A stretch of 64,000 nucleotides of DNA from AP-15 sp963700185 (GTDB lineage Bacteria; Pseudomonadota; Alphaproteobacteria; ATCC43930; CGMCC-115725), in contig CAVOWP010000001.1 of NCBI GenBank assembly GCA_963700185.1, positions 1-64,000 on the forward strand, given 5' to 3'. This document shows, one piece after another, positions 44,128 through 52,732 of this stretch. Each line of letters starts with the position of its first letter. Position 1 is the stretch's first letter. The translations under genes were made by a program, and so were the position numbers. The notes beneath the pieces were generated by a model. That model saw nothing but the letters and a program-made list of their open reading frames with translations. It did no database searches and was not told the origin of the DNA.

Positions 44128-45012
44128 ATGGCGGTTACGGCCTTTGCACCGGCAAAGGTCAACCTCTATTTGCATGTGACCGGCCGGCGGGACGACGGCT
44201 ACCACCTGCTCGACAGCCTTGTCGCATTTGCGGATATCGGGGATCGCCTGAGGGCCGAGCCGGCGACATCCCTGTCATTGACGGTCGACGGGCCCGAGGC
44301 GGCCGGCCTCGCCGCGGTCGGTGACGACAACCTCGTGCTGCGCGCTGCCCGCCTGCTGGCCGACGGGGCCGGGATCACCGCTGGTGCCGCGCTGCATCTG
44401 GACAAGCATTTGCCGGTCGCCGCCGGGATCGGCGGCGGGTCGAGCGACGCCGCGGCGGCGCTCCACGCGCTGCAGCGGCTGTGGCGGATATCGCTGGAGG
44501 ACGAAGCGCTTTGCGCTCTCGGCGCCAGGCTTGGCGCGGACGTACCCGCCTGTCTCTTTAGGCGCGCCGTGTGGGTCGGCGGGATCGGCGAGCGCCTTGA
44601 GCCGACCGGGCCGCTGCCGCAAGCCGGCATTCTGCTCGTCAATCCCCGGGCAGCACTCCCGACTGCCGCGGTATTCGCCGCCCGGCGCGGCCTGTTCGGT
44701 CATGTCGGGCGGTTCGCGCCGATGCCAAGCGAAGCTTCGGCGCTTGCCCATGCATTGATGCCGTGCCGCAATGATTTGACCGAAGCCGCGATCGGCCTCG
44801 TGCCGGAAATCGCCGCGCTGCTGGCGCGGCTCGACCGGTTGCCGGGGTCTTTGCTGGCCCGGATGAGCGGTGCCGGCGCCACCTGCTTTGCGCTGTTCGC
44901 CGATCGCGCGGCCGCCGAAGAGGCGCGGGCACTGGTCGCGGCGGCCGAGCCCCGGTGGTGGTGTGCGGCGGGCGGGTTTGTGTCCGGGGCCTCACTCGCC
45001 GATTACGAGTGA
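44128..45012 (+). CDS. ispE: 4-diphosphocytidyl-2-C-methyl-D-erythritol kinase
   Basis: IspE phosphorylates CDP-methylerythritol in the non-mevalonate isoprenoid pathway. The 294-residue GHMP-kinase fold has APAKVNLYLHVTGRRDDGYH at the start, the ATP loop LPVAAGIGGGSSDAAAALHAL, and RMSGAGATCFALF near the end. Length and motifs are typical. It follows the TPR gene by 6 nt and probably shares its transcript. Confidence 0.96.
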   Translation: MAVTAFAPAKVNLYLHVTGRRDDGYHLLDSLVAFADIGDRLRAEPATSLSLTVDGPEAAGLAAVGDDNLVLRAARLLADGAGITAGAALHLDKHLPVAAGIGGGSSDAAAALHALQRLWRISLEDEALCALGARLGADVPACLFRRAVWVGGIGERLEPTGPLPQAGILLVNPRAALPTAAVFAARRGLFGHVGRFAPMPSEASALAHALMPCRNDLTEAAIGLVPEIAALLARLDRLPGSLLARMSGAGATCFALFADRAAAEEARALVAAAEPRWWCAAGGFVSGASLADYE

Positions 45013-45032
45013 CGGAGCGTTTTCCTGCATTT

Positions 45033-45303
45033 TTATCGTTGAGTTGGCGTCTGCTTTGCCGGGTTCGGCGGCGCCGGCGGCTCGGTCGGAGATAGTTGGA
45101 TCTCGTGGGGTTCGGCACGCTTGCAAGCGCTCGTAGCAGTCCCGGCGTTCGTGCGACGCAACTCCATGCACGCGGCCTTCGTGTCCTTACAGAGCGTCGA
45201 ACCCTTCCCTTTCTCGAAGCACCACTCGTAAGACTTCGAGGGGCCGCTCGGTTGGGGAGCTTGCGCCCAGCAGGATCGCGAGCGCCGGGATCACGGGCCA
45301 CAT
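45033..45303 (-). pseudogene. Small secreted Cys-containing protein, frameshifted
   Basis: ATG 45303 (AAGGA about 11 nt upstream) encodes a signal peptide MWPVIPALAILLG. In the next frame, after dropping one base in the CCC at 45266-45268, the sequence continues AQAPQPSGPSKSYEWCFEKG, with LCKDTKAACMELRRTNAGTA and SACKRAEP, and ends PAKQTPTQR at 45033. The result is a plausible exported protein of about 88 residues with four Cys in the mature part, of a kind I recall as hypothetical proteins in Bradyrhizobium-like bacteria. The given sequence breaks it, so it is either degenerate or misread. Confidence 0.45.
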
Positions 45304-45411
45304 TGGATTTTCGTCCTTCTCTGATCGGGACCGGTCGGAAGGGTAGGCGCACTGCACCCGTGACGCAAATCGCTTCAGGGATCGGCCGGGGCGCGTTATT
45401 CTGTTGCCGGT

Positions 45412-45487
45412 TGGGGCGTAGCCAAGTGGTAAGGCAGCGGATTTTGATTCCGCCATACGGAGGTTCGAAATCCTCCCGCCCCAGCCA
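45412..45487 (+). tRNA. tRNA-Gln (anticodon TTG)
   Basis: A cloverleaf can be drawn: acceptor stem TGGGGCG/CGCCCCA, D-loop AAGTGGTAAGGC, anticodon stem-loop GCGGATTTTGATTCCGC with TTG in the loop, and T-arm GGAGGTTCGAAATCCTCC. The discriminator G is followed by encoded CCA (45485-45487). It stands alone, about 100 nt before the gene at 45590. Confidence 0.97.
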
Positions 45488-45589
45488 GTTCTTTCAAAGC
45501 TTTGGAACGGCAGCACCATTGCCCCCAGGAGCGCGACGCGGCTAAGATTGTCGCTAATTGATGCCATCGCGATCGAGGAGCGAAGCTTC

Positions 45590-47200
45590 ATGCCAGCGCA
45601 AGCCGCAACAGCAACAAACGGCCGTGAGGAAGCGGCTCGGCTCTATCAGGACCTCGAAGATCGCGTGCTCGCACGGGATCAGGAGGGCGGCAGCCGCGTC
45701 TATTACGAATTGCTGCGCCGCGGGCGGCCTCTGCCGGAGATCATGGCCGAAGCAGTGCGCATCCATGCGCCCTATACGCATGTGCCATACCATCAGCGCA
45801 TCGACGACGGCTTTCCGAATTTTGTCAACAACGACCATTGCCTGCTCGCGGCGCGCGCCGCGGTCAATCTGCAGAGAATGTTGCCGGAAAAGCTGGCCGG
45901 GCTGCCGCTGGCACAGACGATCTGGTACATCCCGTCGGGGCTCGACATCTGGAACCAGAAGATTCTGAAGGCGCCGGGCCATTATGCGACGCGCGGCTAC
46001 AAGATGCCCAACGCCGAGCCGCATATGCCGGTCGTTTATTGGCCGGACCAGGAGCCGCTCAGGGAATCGGGGCCGCTCAACGAGCGTCTCAATAATTGGC
46101 TCACATTGGTCGAACGCGGTCAGGTGATCGACGCCTACCGTGTTTTCCTCGGCCTGATGGAGGAGACGGAGCACCGCAAGGAGGTACTAGCCCAGCTGGT
46201 CTTTGCCGGCATGATCGATGTGCAGGACCGCATGCTCTACAACCGCTCCTATACGACCGGGCACAAGGCTTACCGGGCGCGGTCGGTCGTCGAGATCGGA
46301 AACGCAATCGGCTGGGACAATGCGCATGACGTGATCTATGCGGGGGCGCTCGACATTGCGGTCGGGCCGCGTTGGCACTCGGTCTATGAGATGGCCTGCA
46401 ACGTCGTCACGATCTTTATCGAAGGCAAGGAGGTGCATGCCGTTCCACAAGGCGGCACGACTGAGCGCGAGCGTGCCCTGCTGGCCAATACCGGATCATT
46501 GAACGAAGCGGAGACCGAGGAGCTGATCGACGCATTGATCCATCAGCACGAGCCCGCTTACGTCGAAAAGATCAGCGCACTGTTGTTGGCCGGCAAATCG
46601 CCGCGCCGGATCATCGACGCAATCCAGCTGGCCGCCGCCCAAATCGTGCTGGAGACGGTGGGGCCGAACAATTTCTCGATGCCCCAGCATACCTACGAGT
46701 ACTGCAATACGATCGGCTGGTTCTACGACAATTTCGAGCACCCGCAGCGGCTGAAACTGCTCTATGTGGCGGGCTCTATGGTCAACCAGGCGGCGTGGAA
46801 TCAGCGGAGCTCCGGTTGGCTCAAATCCGACCCGATCAAGGCACCGAGCGGCGCCGGCCGGATGAATGCCAGCCAGATCACCGGGAATTTGGAGGCCGCG
46901 ATCGCCGCCCTCGACCCGCCGCAGGCCGTGGCTTGGACCAAAGCCTATCTCGACAGCGGCGAGGACCGCTCGCTGCTCGCCCAGCGGCTCGCCTTGATGG
47001 CGACGCGGATCGGCAACGATCCGCACAACCAAGAAATCCCCCAATGCATGCTGGAGGATTACGGCAAGAGCCAGAGCCGCGACCGCGAGCGGTTATTGCT
47101 GGCCTGCGCCCATATTTCGGCAGGGCACCGCAAATACGGCGATTTCTTCGAAGCCAGCCGCCGTTTCGGCGAAGCAATGGGTGTCGCCGAACTGCACTGA
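45590..47200 (+). CDS. Conserved-looking helical protein of unknown function
   Basis: A 536-residue protein with no signal peptide or membrane segment. I do not recognise the family. It is rich in His and aromatic residues in blocks that look conserved: IHAPYTHVPYHQRID, FVNNDHCLLAARAAVNL, GRDNAH-like NAIGWDNAHDVIYAG, GPRWHSVYEMACN, MPQHTYEYCNTIGWFYDN and CAHISAGHRKYGDFF. A metal- or haem-dependent helical enzyme would fit, but this is inference. ATG 45590 is preceded by GAGGAG. It converges with a luciferase-like oxidoreductase gene. Confidence 0.75.
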   Translation: MPAQAATATNGREEAARLYQDLEDRVLARDQEGGSRVYYELLRRGRPLPEIMAEAVRIHAPYTHVPYHQRIDDGFPNFVNNDHCLLAARAAVNLQRMLPEKLAGLPLAQTIWYIPSGLDIWNQKILKAPGHYATRGYKMPNAEPHMPVVYWPDQEPLRESGPLNERLNNWLTLVERGQVIDAYRVFLGLMEETEHRKEVLAQLVFAGMIDVQDRMLYNRSYTTGHKAYRARSVVEIGNAIGWDNAHDVIYAGALDIAVGPRWHSVYEMACNVVTIFIEGKEVHAVPQGGTTERERALLANTGSLNEAETEELIDALIHQHEPAYVEKISALLLAGKSPRRIIDAIQLAAAQIVLETVGPNNFSMPQHTYEYCNTIGWFYDNFEHPQRLKLLYVAGSMVNQAAWNQRSSGWLKSDPIKAPSGAGRMNASQITGNLEAAIAALDPPQAVAWTKAYLDSGEDRSLLAQRLALMATRIGNDPHNQEIPQCMLEDYGKSQSRDRERLLLACAHISAGHRKYGDFFEASRRFGEAMGVAELH

Positions 47201-47216
47201 TCGGACTAGACGAGCG

Positions 47217-47350
47217 GGCCCTCACTCTCCCAGGCTGGACCCCTCCCTCTCCCGCAATGCAGGAGAGGGGCTCTTGTACCGACACATTGGCCCTCGCCCG
47301 CACTGCGGGAAAGGATGCCAAGCGGAGCGAGGCGGGTGAGGGTGAGGGCC
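47217..47350. repeat. REP-like palindromic element 3
   Basis: Outer arms GGCCCTCAC (47217-47225) and GTGAGGGCC (47342-47350) are perfect complements. Inside are two smaller palindromes, CTCCCGC-AATGCAGGAGAG and CCGCACTGCGG. It fills the junction between the convergent genes ending at 47200 and 47355. Confidence 0.7.
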
Positions 47351-47354
47351 TACG

Positions 47355-48410
47355 TTAATTAAACTGGGGTTTTACCTTCTCGCAGAGCAGCTGCAGTGAC
47401 TTCATCACGCGGTGATGCGGGATCTTGGTGCCGCAATTCATCTCCGCCAGGATGCCGTCGAGCCCGAGTTCCTCCTTCAATCCCATCAGCCGGTCGGTGA
47501 CCTGCTCGGGTGTGCCGACGATGATCTTGTCGCGCAACGCCTCGTCATAAGTGATGGTCTGCAGCCGGCGGCCGCGCGCGGCGCGGTCCTCGATCGCGCG
47601 CACGCCGGCGCGGGTCGCCGAATCCTCGAGCCGCTCCCCGAGATAGCGATAGAAGTACATGATGCTTTCTTCCGGCTCCGAGCGGGCCTGCGCCGCCGTT
47701 TCGGCGACATAGACCGGCGCCCGCAGGAAAACCTGGCCCGCGCCCGGATGCCCTGCCTCTTTCCAGCCCTCGCGATAGGCCTTGATGTTGGGCGCGAGCT
47801 CGGAAAGCGTGCCGAGGCGGACTGCGACAAACACGCCGTGGCCGAGCTTGCCGATCGCCGGAAAGGTGTCGGGGCTGTTGGCGGCGATGCGGATCTCCGG
47901 CCACGGTTTCTGGTAGGGTTTGGGCGTCGCCCTGACGTTTTGGAACGAGTAATACTTGCCCGAGTAGGAGAACGGGTCCTCGGTCCACGCCTTCTTCAGG
48001 ATCTCGAGGGTCTCGGCGAAGCGCTCGCGACTCTCGCCATAGGGCACGCCATAAGCTTCGTAGGTCCGCGGGAAGCCGCTGCGCCCGACCCCGAAGATCA
48101 GCCTTCCGTGGCTGATCTGATCTACTGTGGCGGCCTCTTCCGCCAGGCGCAGCGGATGGCATAGCGGCAATACCTGGACGCCGGTGCCGATCTTCATGCG
48201 TTCGGTGCGCGCCGCGATGGCGCTGGCGATGGTCAATGGTGCGGCGCAGACCGACCGCTCGGGGGCGACGTGGATTTCCGCCAGCCACATCGCATCGAGA
48301 CCCCAGCGCTCGGCCGCTTCAACCTGTTCGAACGACTCGGCAAAGGCCTCCGGCTGGCTCACGCCCGCCGGACATTGAAACTCGTGAAACATGCCGAATT
48401 CGAACGCCAT
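47355..48410 (-). CDS. LLM class flavin-dependent oxidoreductase (luciferase-like)
   Basis: A 351-residue bacterial-luciferase-like monooxygenase. Segments: EAAERWGLDAMWLAEIHVAP, RTERMKIGTGVQVLPLCHPL, EAATVDQISHGRLIFGVGRSG, and PEIRIAANSPDTFPAIGKLG. The second half contains IIVGTPEQVTDRLMGLKEEL, a phosphate-binding end of the barrel. It is more luciferase-like than the protein at 29723. ATG 48410 has GGAGAAG upstream. The substrate is unknown; it converges with the unrecognised 536-residue gene. Confidence 0.9.
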   Translation of the reverse strand: MAFEFGMFHEFQCPAGVSQPEAFAESFEQVEAAERWGLDAMWLAEIHVAPERSVCAAPLTIASAIAARTERMKIGTGVQVLPLCHPLRLAEEAATVDQISHGRLIFGVGRSGFPRTYEAYGVPYGESRERFAETLEILKKAWTEDPFSYSGKYYSFQNVRATPKPYQKPWPEIRIAANSPDTFPAIGKLGHGVFVAVRLGTLSELAPNIKAYREGWKEAGHPGAGQVFLRAPVYVAETAAQARSEPEESIMYFYRYLGERLEDSATRAGVRAIEDRAARGRRLQTITYDEALRDKIIVGTPEQVTDRLMGLKEELGLDGILAEMNCGTKIPHHRVMKSLQLLCEKVKPQFN

Positions 48411-48808
48411 CGCCGCTTCTCCTTTTTGTGTCGCGCCAACACTGTAAGGTCGATGAGGCGCCGATGCCAGCCAAGAAAGGGTGCTGGCTCGGTTGCGATT
48501 GTCACAGTCCCGTCATCGAACAAGTTGCCCTGCCCGCTGTAAAACACCTGCTGATTTCCTACGTTAAGGTTAAAAGATCGGCCGCTTGGCTTCGAGTGAG
48601 CATGCCGAATTAAGAACTTCTGTAGATGTAGTTTAAATTAATATAAAATTGATCGCATTCCGTCAAGAGATAGTCCTTAATCCATACGGAATGGACGAAT
48701 TTTTGACGATCTGATGACGACTTTCTGACAGGTGACGCTTCATCCTGACTAACGAATTCTTAACATTTACTGCCGGTAAACGGCGCACCGGCCCGAGAAC
48801 ATCGTACA
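48411..48808. other. AT-rich intergenic region upstream of the export operon
   Basis: No gene is seen. The stretch 48600-48780 is strikingly AT-rich (TTTAAATTAATATAAAATTG) against GC-rich surroundings, which fits a promoter or regulator-binding region for the polysaccharide export genes starting at 48809. I cannot name a specific promoter with confidence. Confidence 0.5.
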
Positions 48809-50755
48809 GTGACCGATTTCGATGAAATTTGTGAAGAGGCGATAGGTATTGCCCGGCCATTGGGCGCCGCCGCCGATTTCATCGAGGCCTGCCGAGTCTA
48901 TCTCGCTCGACACAAGTTCCCCGAGAACGAATTCTCCATTTTCTTTGGCCGGCTCAGCGAAGCCTTGATGCACCGAGGGTGGCACGAGCATGCCGCTGAA
49001 TGCGCCCGCGTCGCCTTCGAGTTGCGGCCAGAGCAAGAAGAAATAGCCAATCTCTGCGCCTGGGTGTTCAGCAATTCCGGACGGCATGAGGACGCTGCGG
49101 CGGCCTACGAGCGGTTGCTGGAAATCCGTCCCCGCTGGGCCGAGGGGCACCGCCACGCGAGTGGCTCGCTCGCCGCCGCCGGACAACTCGACTGCGCCAT
49201 TCTCCATGCCGGCAGAGCCACCGAACTCGATCCTCATTCGTTTGAATTCGCCGTCCACGCCGCCTGCCTCTGCGAGACTGCGGGGCGGTACGAGGAGGCC
49301 ATAGACTATCTGACGCGCGCGGCGGTCATTGCGCCCAGCCGCAGCGCCGTCCTGCGCCAGATTTCGAGCCTCAAATTCGCCCTCGAAGAGCCCGAGGACG
49401 CCGTGGCTCTTGCGCTGCGCGCCTTATCCCTGGCGCCCGGCGATCGGCAGAACGCGCTGCACGCCAGCGAGCTGTTGCTGCGCACCGGCCAGTTCGACCA
49501 GGCGGCCGATATCATCGTTAACACGCTCGAGGCACACCCGCGGGACGAAGTCGCGCTTCGCCTGCTGTCCGCGGCCCAGATGCTGCGCGGTCGGATCGGG
49601 GATGCACTCCAGGCGATCGACCGGGCGCTTTCGATCGTACCGGAAACAGCCGAATACCATCTGCATCGAGCCAACCTGCTGTACCGGGTCGGCCGGCTCG
49701 ACGAGGCGGCTGAGGCGTTCGGCCGGGCGGCGGCGCTCGATCCGTCGAACCCCGACGCCAAGCGCTCGCAGCTCACCGTCTATTTCGACAGCGGCCGCTT
49801 TACCGACGCACTCGCCGTCGGCGGAGAACTGATCCGCGCTGCGCCGGAAAACGAAGACTATGCGCAGGCGATGCTGCAGGTTCTGCACCGCCGGTTCGAG
49901 ACGTTGGACGGCGATTACGTCGTGCTGAGCGACCGCGCGTCGCGACCGCGGCGCGAACCGCGACCACCTCCCGGATTTTTCGAGAGATTGCGCACCCAGG
50001 GGCGCGTCATCCATGCCCTGATCATCCGCGAGACCCGCACCCGCTTCGGCGACTCCAAGCTCGGATACGGCTGGGCATTGCTCGAACCCATTGCGCACAT
50101 CCTGATGCTGTCCCTCGTGTTTGCGGTGATGATGCGCGGGCGGCCGCCGATCGGCGAAGAATTCTTCATCTTCTATTACACCGGGATCATTCCCTATCAC
50201 ATGTTTGTCCACACCAGCAGCAGCATGACTTACGCGATTACGAGCAATGGCTCGTTGCTGCAGCTGCCTCTGGTCGGCACTTTCGACGTGCTGATGGCGC
50301 GAGGTCTGCTCGAACTGCTGACCGATACCCTGGTGGCGGTTGTCCTGCTGGCGGGCTTCGGCGCGCTCGGGCTCGGCGCGCTGCCGCAGGACTTTGCAGG
50401 CGTCTCGGTCTCGCTCCTGGTGGTATGGCTGCTCGGCTGCGGGTGCGGTTTCCTCAATGCCGTGATCAATGCATTCGCCAAGTCGTGGGACAAGATCTGG
50501 TCTCAGTTGACTCGTCTCTTGTACTTCTGTTCCGGAATCTTCTACGTGCCCGGAATGATGCCGGAATGGATCCGGGATATTCTGGCGTGGAACCCGGTGT
50601 TGCACGCGGTCGACTGGTTCCGCTCGAGCTTTTTTCGGGAATACGAGCCGCACTGGCTCGACCGCTCCTATCTGCTGACATTCGCCGTCGTCACCTTGTT
50701 GGCGGGGCTTGGCCTCGAGCGCGGATTGCAGCGCCGGCTTTACGAGCCGCTATGA
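48809..50755 (+). CDS. TPR domain fused to an ABC polysaccharide export permease
   Basis: A 648-residue fusion. Residues about 1-375 are TPR-type helical repeats (for example EDAAAAYERLLEIRPRWAEG and LDEAAEAFGRAAALDPSNPD). From about 395 it is an ABC-2-type permease of the KpsM/Wzm group, with the amphipathic start RVIHALIIRETRTRFGDSKLGYGWALLEPIAH and six predicted TM helices to the C-terminus. The permease moves capsule or O-antigen-like glycans across the inner membrane. The start is GTG 48809. The ATPase gene overlaps by ATGA. KpsM proteins are normally about 260 residues, so the cytosolic TPR half is an addition. Confidence 0.9.
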   Translation: MTDFDEICEEAIGIARPLGAAADFIEACRVYLARHKFPENEFSIFFGRLSEALMHRGWHEHAAECARVAFELRPEQEEIANLCAWVFSNSGRHEDAAAAYERLLEIRPRWAEGHRHASGSLAAAGQLDCAILHAGRATELDPHSFEFAVHAACLCETAGRYEEAIDYLTRAAVIAPSRSAVLRQISSLKFALEEPEDAVALALRALSLAPGDRQNALHASELLLRTGQFDQAADIIVNTLEAHPRDEVALRLLSAAQMLRGRIGDALQAIDRALSIVPETAEYHLHRANLLYRVGRLDEAAEAFGRAAALDPSNPDAKRSQLTVYFDSGRFTDALAVGGELIRAAPENEDYAQAMLQVLHRRFETLDGDYVVLSDRASRPRREPRPPPGFFERLRTQGRVIHALIIRETRTRFGDSKLGYGWALLEPIAHILMLSLVFAVMMRGRPPIGEEFFIFYYTGIIPYHMFVHTSSSMTYAITSNGSLLQLPLVGTFDVLMARGLLELLTDTLVAVVLLAGFGALGLGALPQDFAGVSVSLLVVWLLGCGCGFLNAVINAFAKSWDKIWSQLTRLLYFCSGIFYVPGMMPEWIRDILAWNPVLHAVDWFRSSFFREYEPHWLDRSYLLTFAVVTLLAGLGLERGLQRRLYEPL

Positions 50756-51414
50756 TCATGCTCGACCGGGTCTGCAAGTCGTATCGCACGAAAACCGGTC
50801 GGAAGACCGTGCTCGACCAAGTCAGCACGGTTTTCCAACCCGGTCACAACTTTGGAATCCTTGGGCCGAACGGAGCCGGCAAGTCGACATTGATTCGGCT
50901 CATCGCCGGCTCCGAGCCGCCGGACAGCGGCATCGTCCGGCGCTACGCCCGCGTGTCGTTCCCGCTCGGTTTCGGCGGCACGTTTCACGGCGCCCTATCC
51001 GGACGCGAAAATGTCGCCTTCATCGCTCGCATCTATGGAGCGGCGATACGTGGCACGATCAACTACGTCGAGGCGTTCTCCGAACTTGGCGAATACTTTG
51101 AGATGCCGGTGAATACCTTTTCGGCCGGGATGCGCGCGCGGCTTGCTTTTGCCACCTGCCTCGCGATCGACTTCGACGTCTACCTGATCGATGAGGTGAC
51201 CGAGATCGGCGATCAACGGTTTCGCCGCAGATGCGCCGAGGCATTCCGCCAGCGCATGCAGCGCTCCGACATCATTCTCGTAACGCACAACCCTCATACG
51301 ATCCGGCAGTATTGCGACAAGGGTGCCGTTCTCGCTAATGGCCAATTGACTTTGCATGATGATATCGGCGCGGCATTGGAATCTTACCATCGCCTGCTCC
51401 AGGAGAATGCCTGA
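50752..51414 (+). CDS. Polysaccharide export ABC transporter ATPase (KpsT/Wzt-like)
   Basis: A 220-residue ATPase powering the permease: Walker A FGILGPNGAGKSTLIRLIAG, signature NTFSAGMRARLAFATC (variant of LSGG), Walker B FDVYLIDEVTEIGD with the catalytic E, and H-loop IILVTHNPHTI. No C-terminal carbohydrate-binding domain is present, so it is closer to KpsT than to long Wzt. ATG 50752 overlaps the permease stop; a second ATG at 50758 is also possible. The next gene overlaps by TGATG, so the export genes are tightly coupled. Confidence 0.94.
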   Translation: MIMLDRVCKSYRTKTGRKTVLDQVSTVFQPGHNFGILGPNGAGKSTLIRLIAGSEPPDSGIVRRYARVSFPLGFGGTFHGALSGRENVAFIARIYGAAIRGTINYVEAFSELGEYFEMPVNTFSAGMRARLAFATCLAIDFDVYLIDEVTEIGDQRFRRRCAEAFRQRMQRSDIILVTHNPHTIRQYCDKGAVLANGQLTLHDDIGAALESYHRLLQENA

Positions 51415-52679
51415 TGACAGCCCTGCCGACAAACGCTCGGCCCGCGCAGGATTGGGGCCGGCTTTCCTCGCGGGCGCTCGAACCCGCGATTGCCGAACCG
51501 GCCTCCGCTACCGGACTTCCCGTACCAGCCGAGGACGGCGGAGCAATCGCCGTTTTTCAGGCGCAGGAATTCGCTGCACTCCGTCGGCGCGTCCCGGTTC
51601 GCCTAATCTCGCTAGTTGTCGTGGTGCTGGTGCCGGCCACGCTGGCGGCCGTCTATTATTTCCTGATCGCTGCCGACCAGTACGTCGCCGAATTCCGCTT
51701 TGCATTGCGCACTGTCGAACCCGTCCGAGCCGAGATCGGCGGGTTATTTCAAGGAGGCGTCGCGCCCTCGCCGGTCGGTGTGGATTCTTATGCCGTTGTC
51801 CAATACCTCGGCAGCCGCGATGTCATCGACGAGCTCGGCAAGACCGTCGATCTGCGTGAGATGTTTTCGCGGCCGGAAGCCGATTGGGTGGCGCGGCTGC
51901 AGCTCCCGGTATCCATCGAAGAGCTGGTGCGATACTGGAAAAGCCAGGTGGACGCGTTCTACGACATCACCAACGGGACGATCGTGGTCCGGGCCCGCGC
52001 CTTCACGCCGGAGGATGCATTGCAATTGGCGCGGACGGTCCTCGCCTCGGCCGAGCGCCTGGTCAACGATTTGTCGGCGCGGACGCGGCACGACACTTTG
52101 TCGAATTCGGAGAAGGAAGTGCGCCGAGCCGAAAGGCGGCTCAAGGCGACGCTCGCGCGACTTCAGGAATTTCGCGACCGCGAGGGCATTATCGATCCGC
52201 GCAAGACTGCCGACGCCACCCAGGCGCTGGCTGGCCGGATACGCGACGAGATCGTCCGTGCCGACACCGAATTATCCACCGTCAAGCACTATATGCGGGC
52301 CGACGCTCCGTCCGTCAGGATGCTGGACGCCCGCATACAATCGCTGCAGGCTCAGCTCCACACGGTGGAAAGCGAGGTGACCGACACCGAAAAATCACGC
52401 TCCGAGGTTCTGTCGCGGGTGATGGGATCATATGAGCGGCTCGAGAGTGAGCGGACCTTCGCCGAGAAAGCCTATCAGCACGCATTGGAGGCGCTCGATC
52501 GGGCGCGCATGAATGCCGACCGCCAGCAGGTTTACGTTGCGGGCTTCGTTCAGCCGAGCCTTCCCGAGGAAGCGCTTTATCCGCGCCGGTTGCGCAATGT
52601 AGGCATCACCCTCTTTCTCTGCTGCGCCGTTTGGCTGATCGGGGCCTTCATTGTCCAGACGGTGCGAGAGCACCTGTAG
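51414..52679 (+). CDS. Capsule export inner-membrane protein (KpsE/Wzz-like)
   Basis: A 421-residue protein with TM helices near residues 65-85 (LISLVVVVLVPATLAAVYYF) and 395-415 (ITLFLCCAVWLIGAFIV), and a long coiled coil between (EKEVRRAERRLKATLARLQE and SLQAQLHTVESEVTDTEKSR). This is the polysaccharide co-polymerase/KpsE form that links the ABC exporter to an outer-membrane channel. No outer-membrane KpsD/Wza gene is in the window. A Pro-rich motif just before TM2 (VQPSLPEEALYPRRL) is typical of this family. Confidence 0.9.
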   Translation: MTALPTNARPAQDWGRLSSRALEPAIAEPASATGLPVPAEDGGAIAVFQAQEFAALRRRVPVRLISLVVVVLVPATLAAVYYFLIAADQYVAEFRFALRTVEPVRAEIGGLFQGGVAPSPVGVDSYAVVQYLGSRDVIDELGKTVDLREMFSRPEADWVARLQLPVSIEELVRYWKSQVDAFYDITNGTIVVRARAFTPEDALQLARTVLASAERLVNDLSARTRHDTLSNSEKEVRRAERRLKATLARLQEFRDREGIIDPRKTADATQALAGRIRDEIVRADTELSTVKHYMRADAPSVRMLDARIQSLQAQLHTVESEVTDTEKSRSEVLSRVMGSYERLESERTFAEKAYQHALEALDRARMNADRQQVYVAGFVQPSLPEEALYPRRLRNVGITLFLCCAVWLIGAFIVQTVREHL

Positions 52680-52732
52680 ACTGCACTGCAAGCAGTTTGG
52701 CGTCGAACGGGAGTTGTCGGGAGAGAGACATC

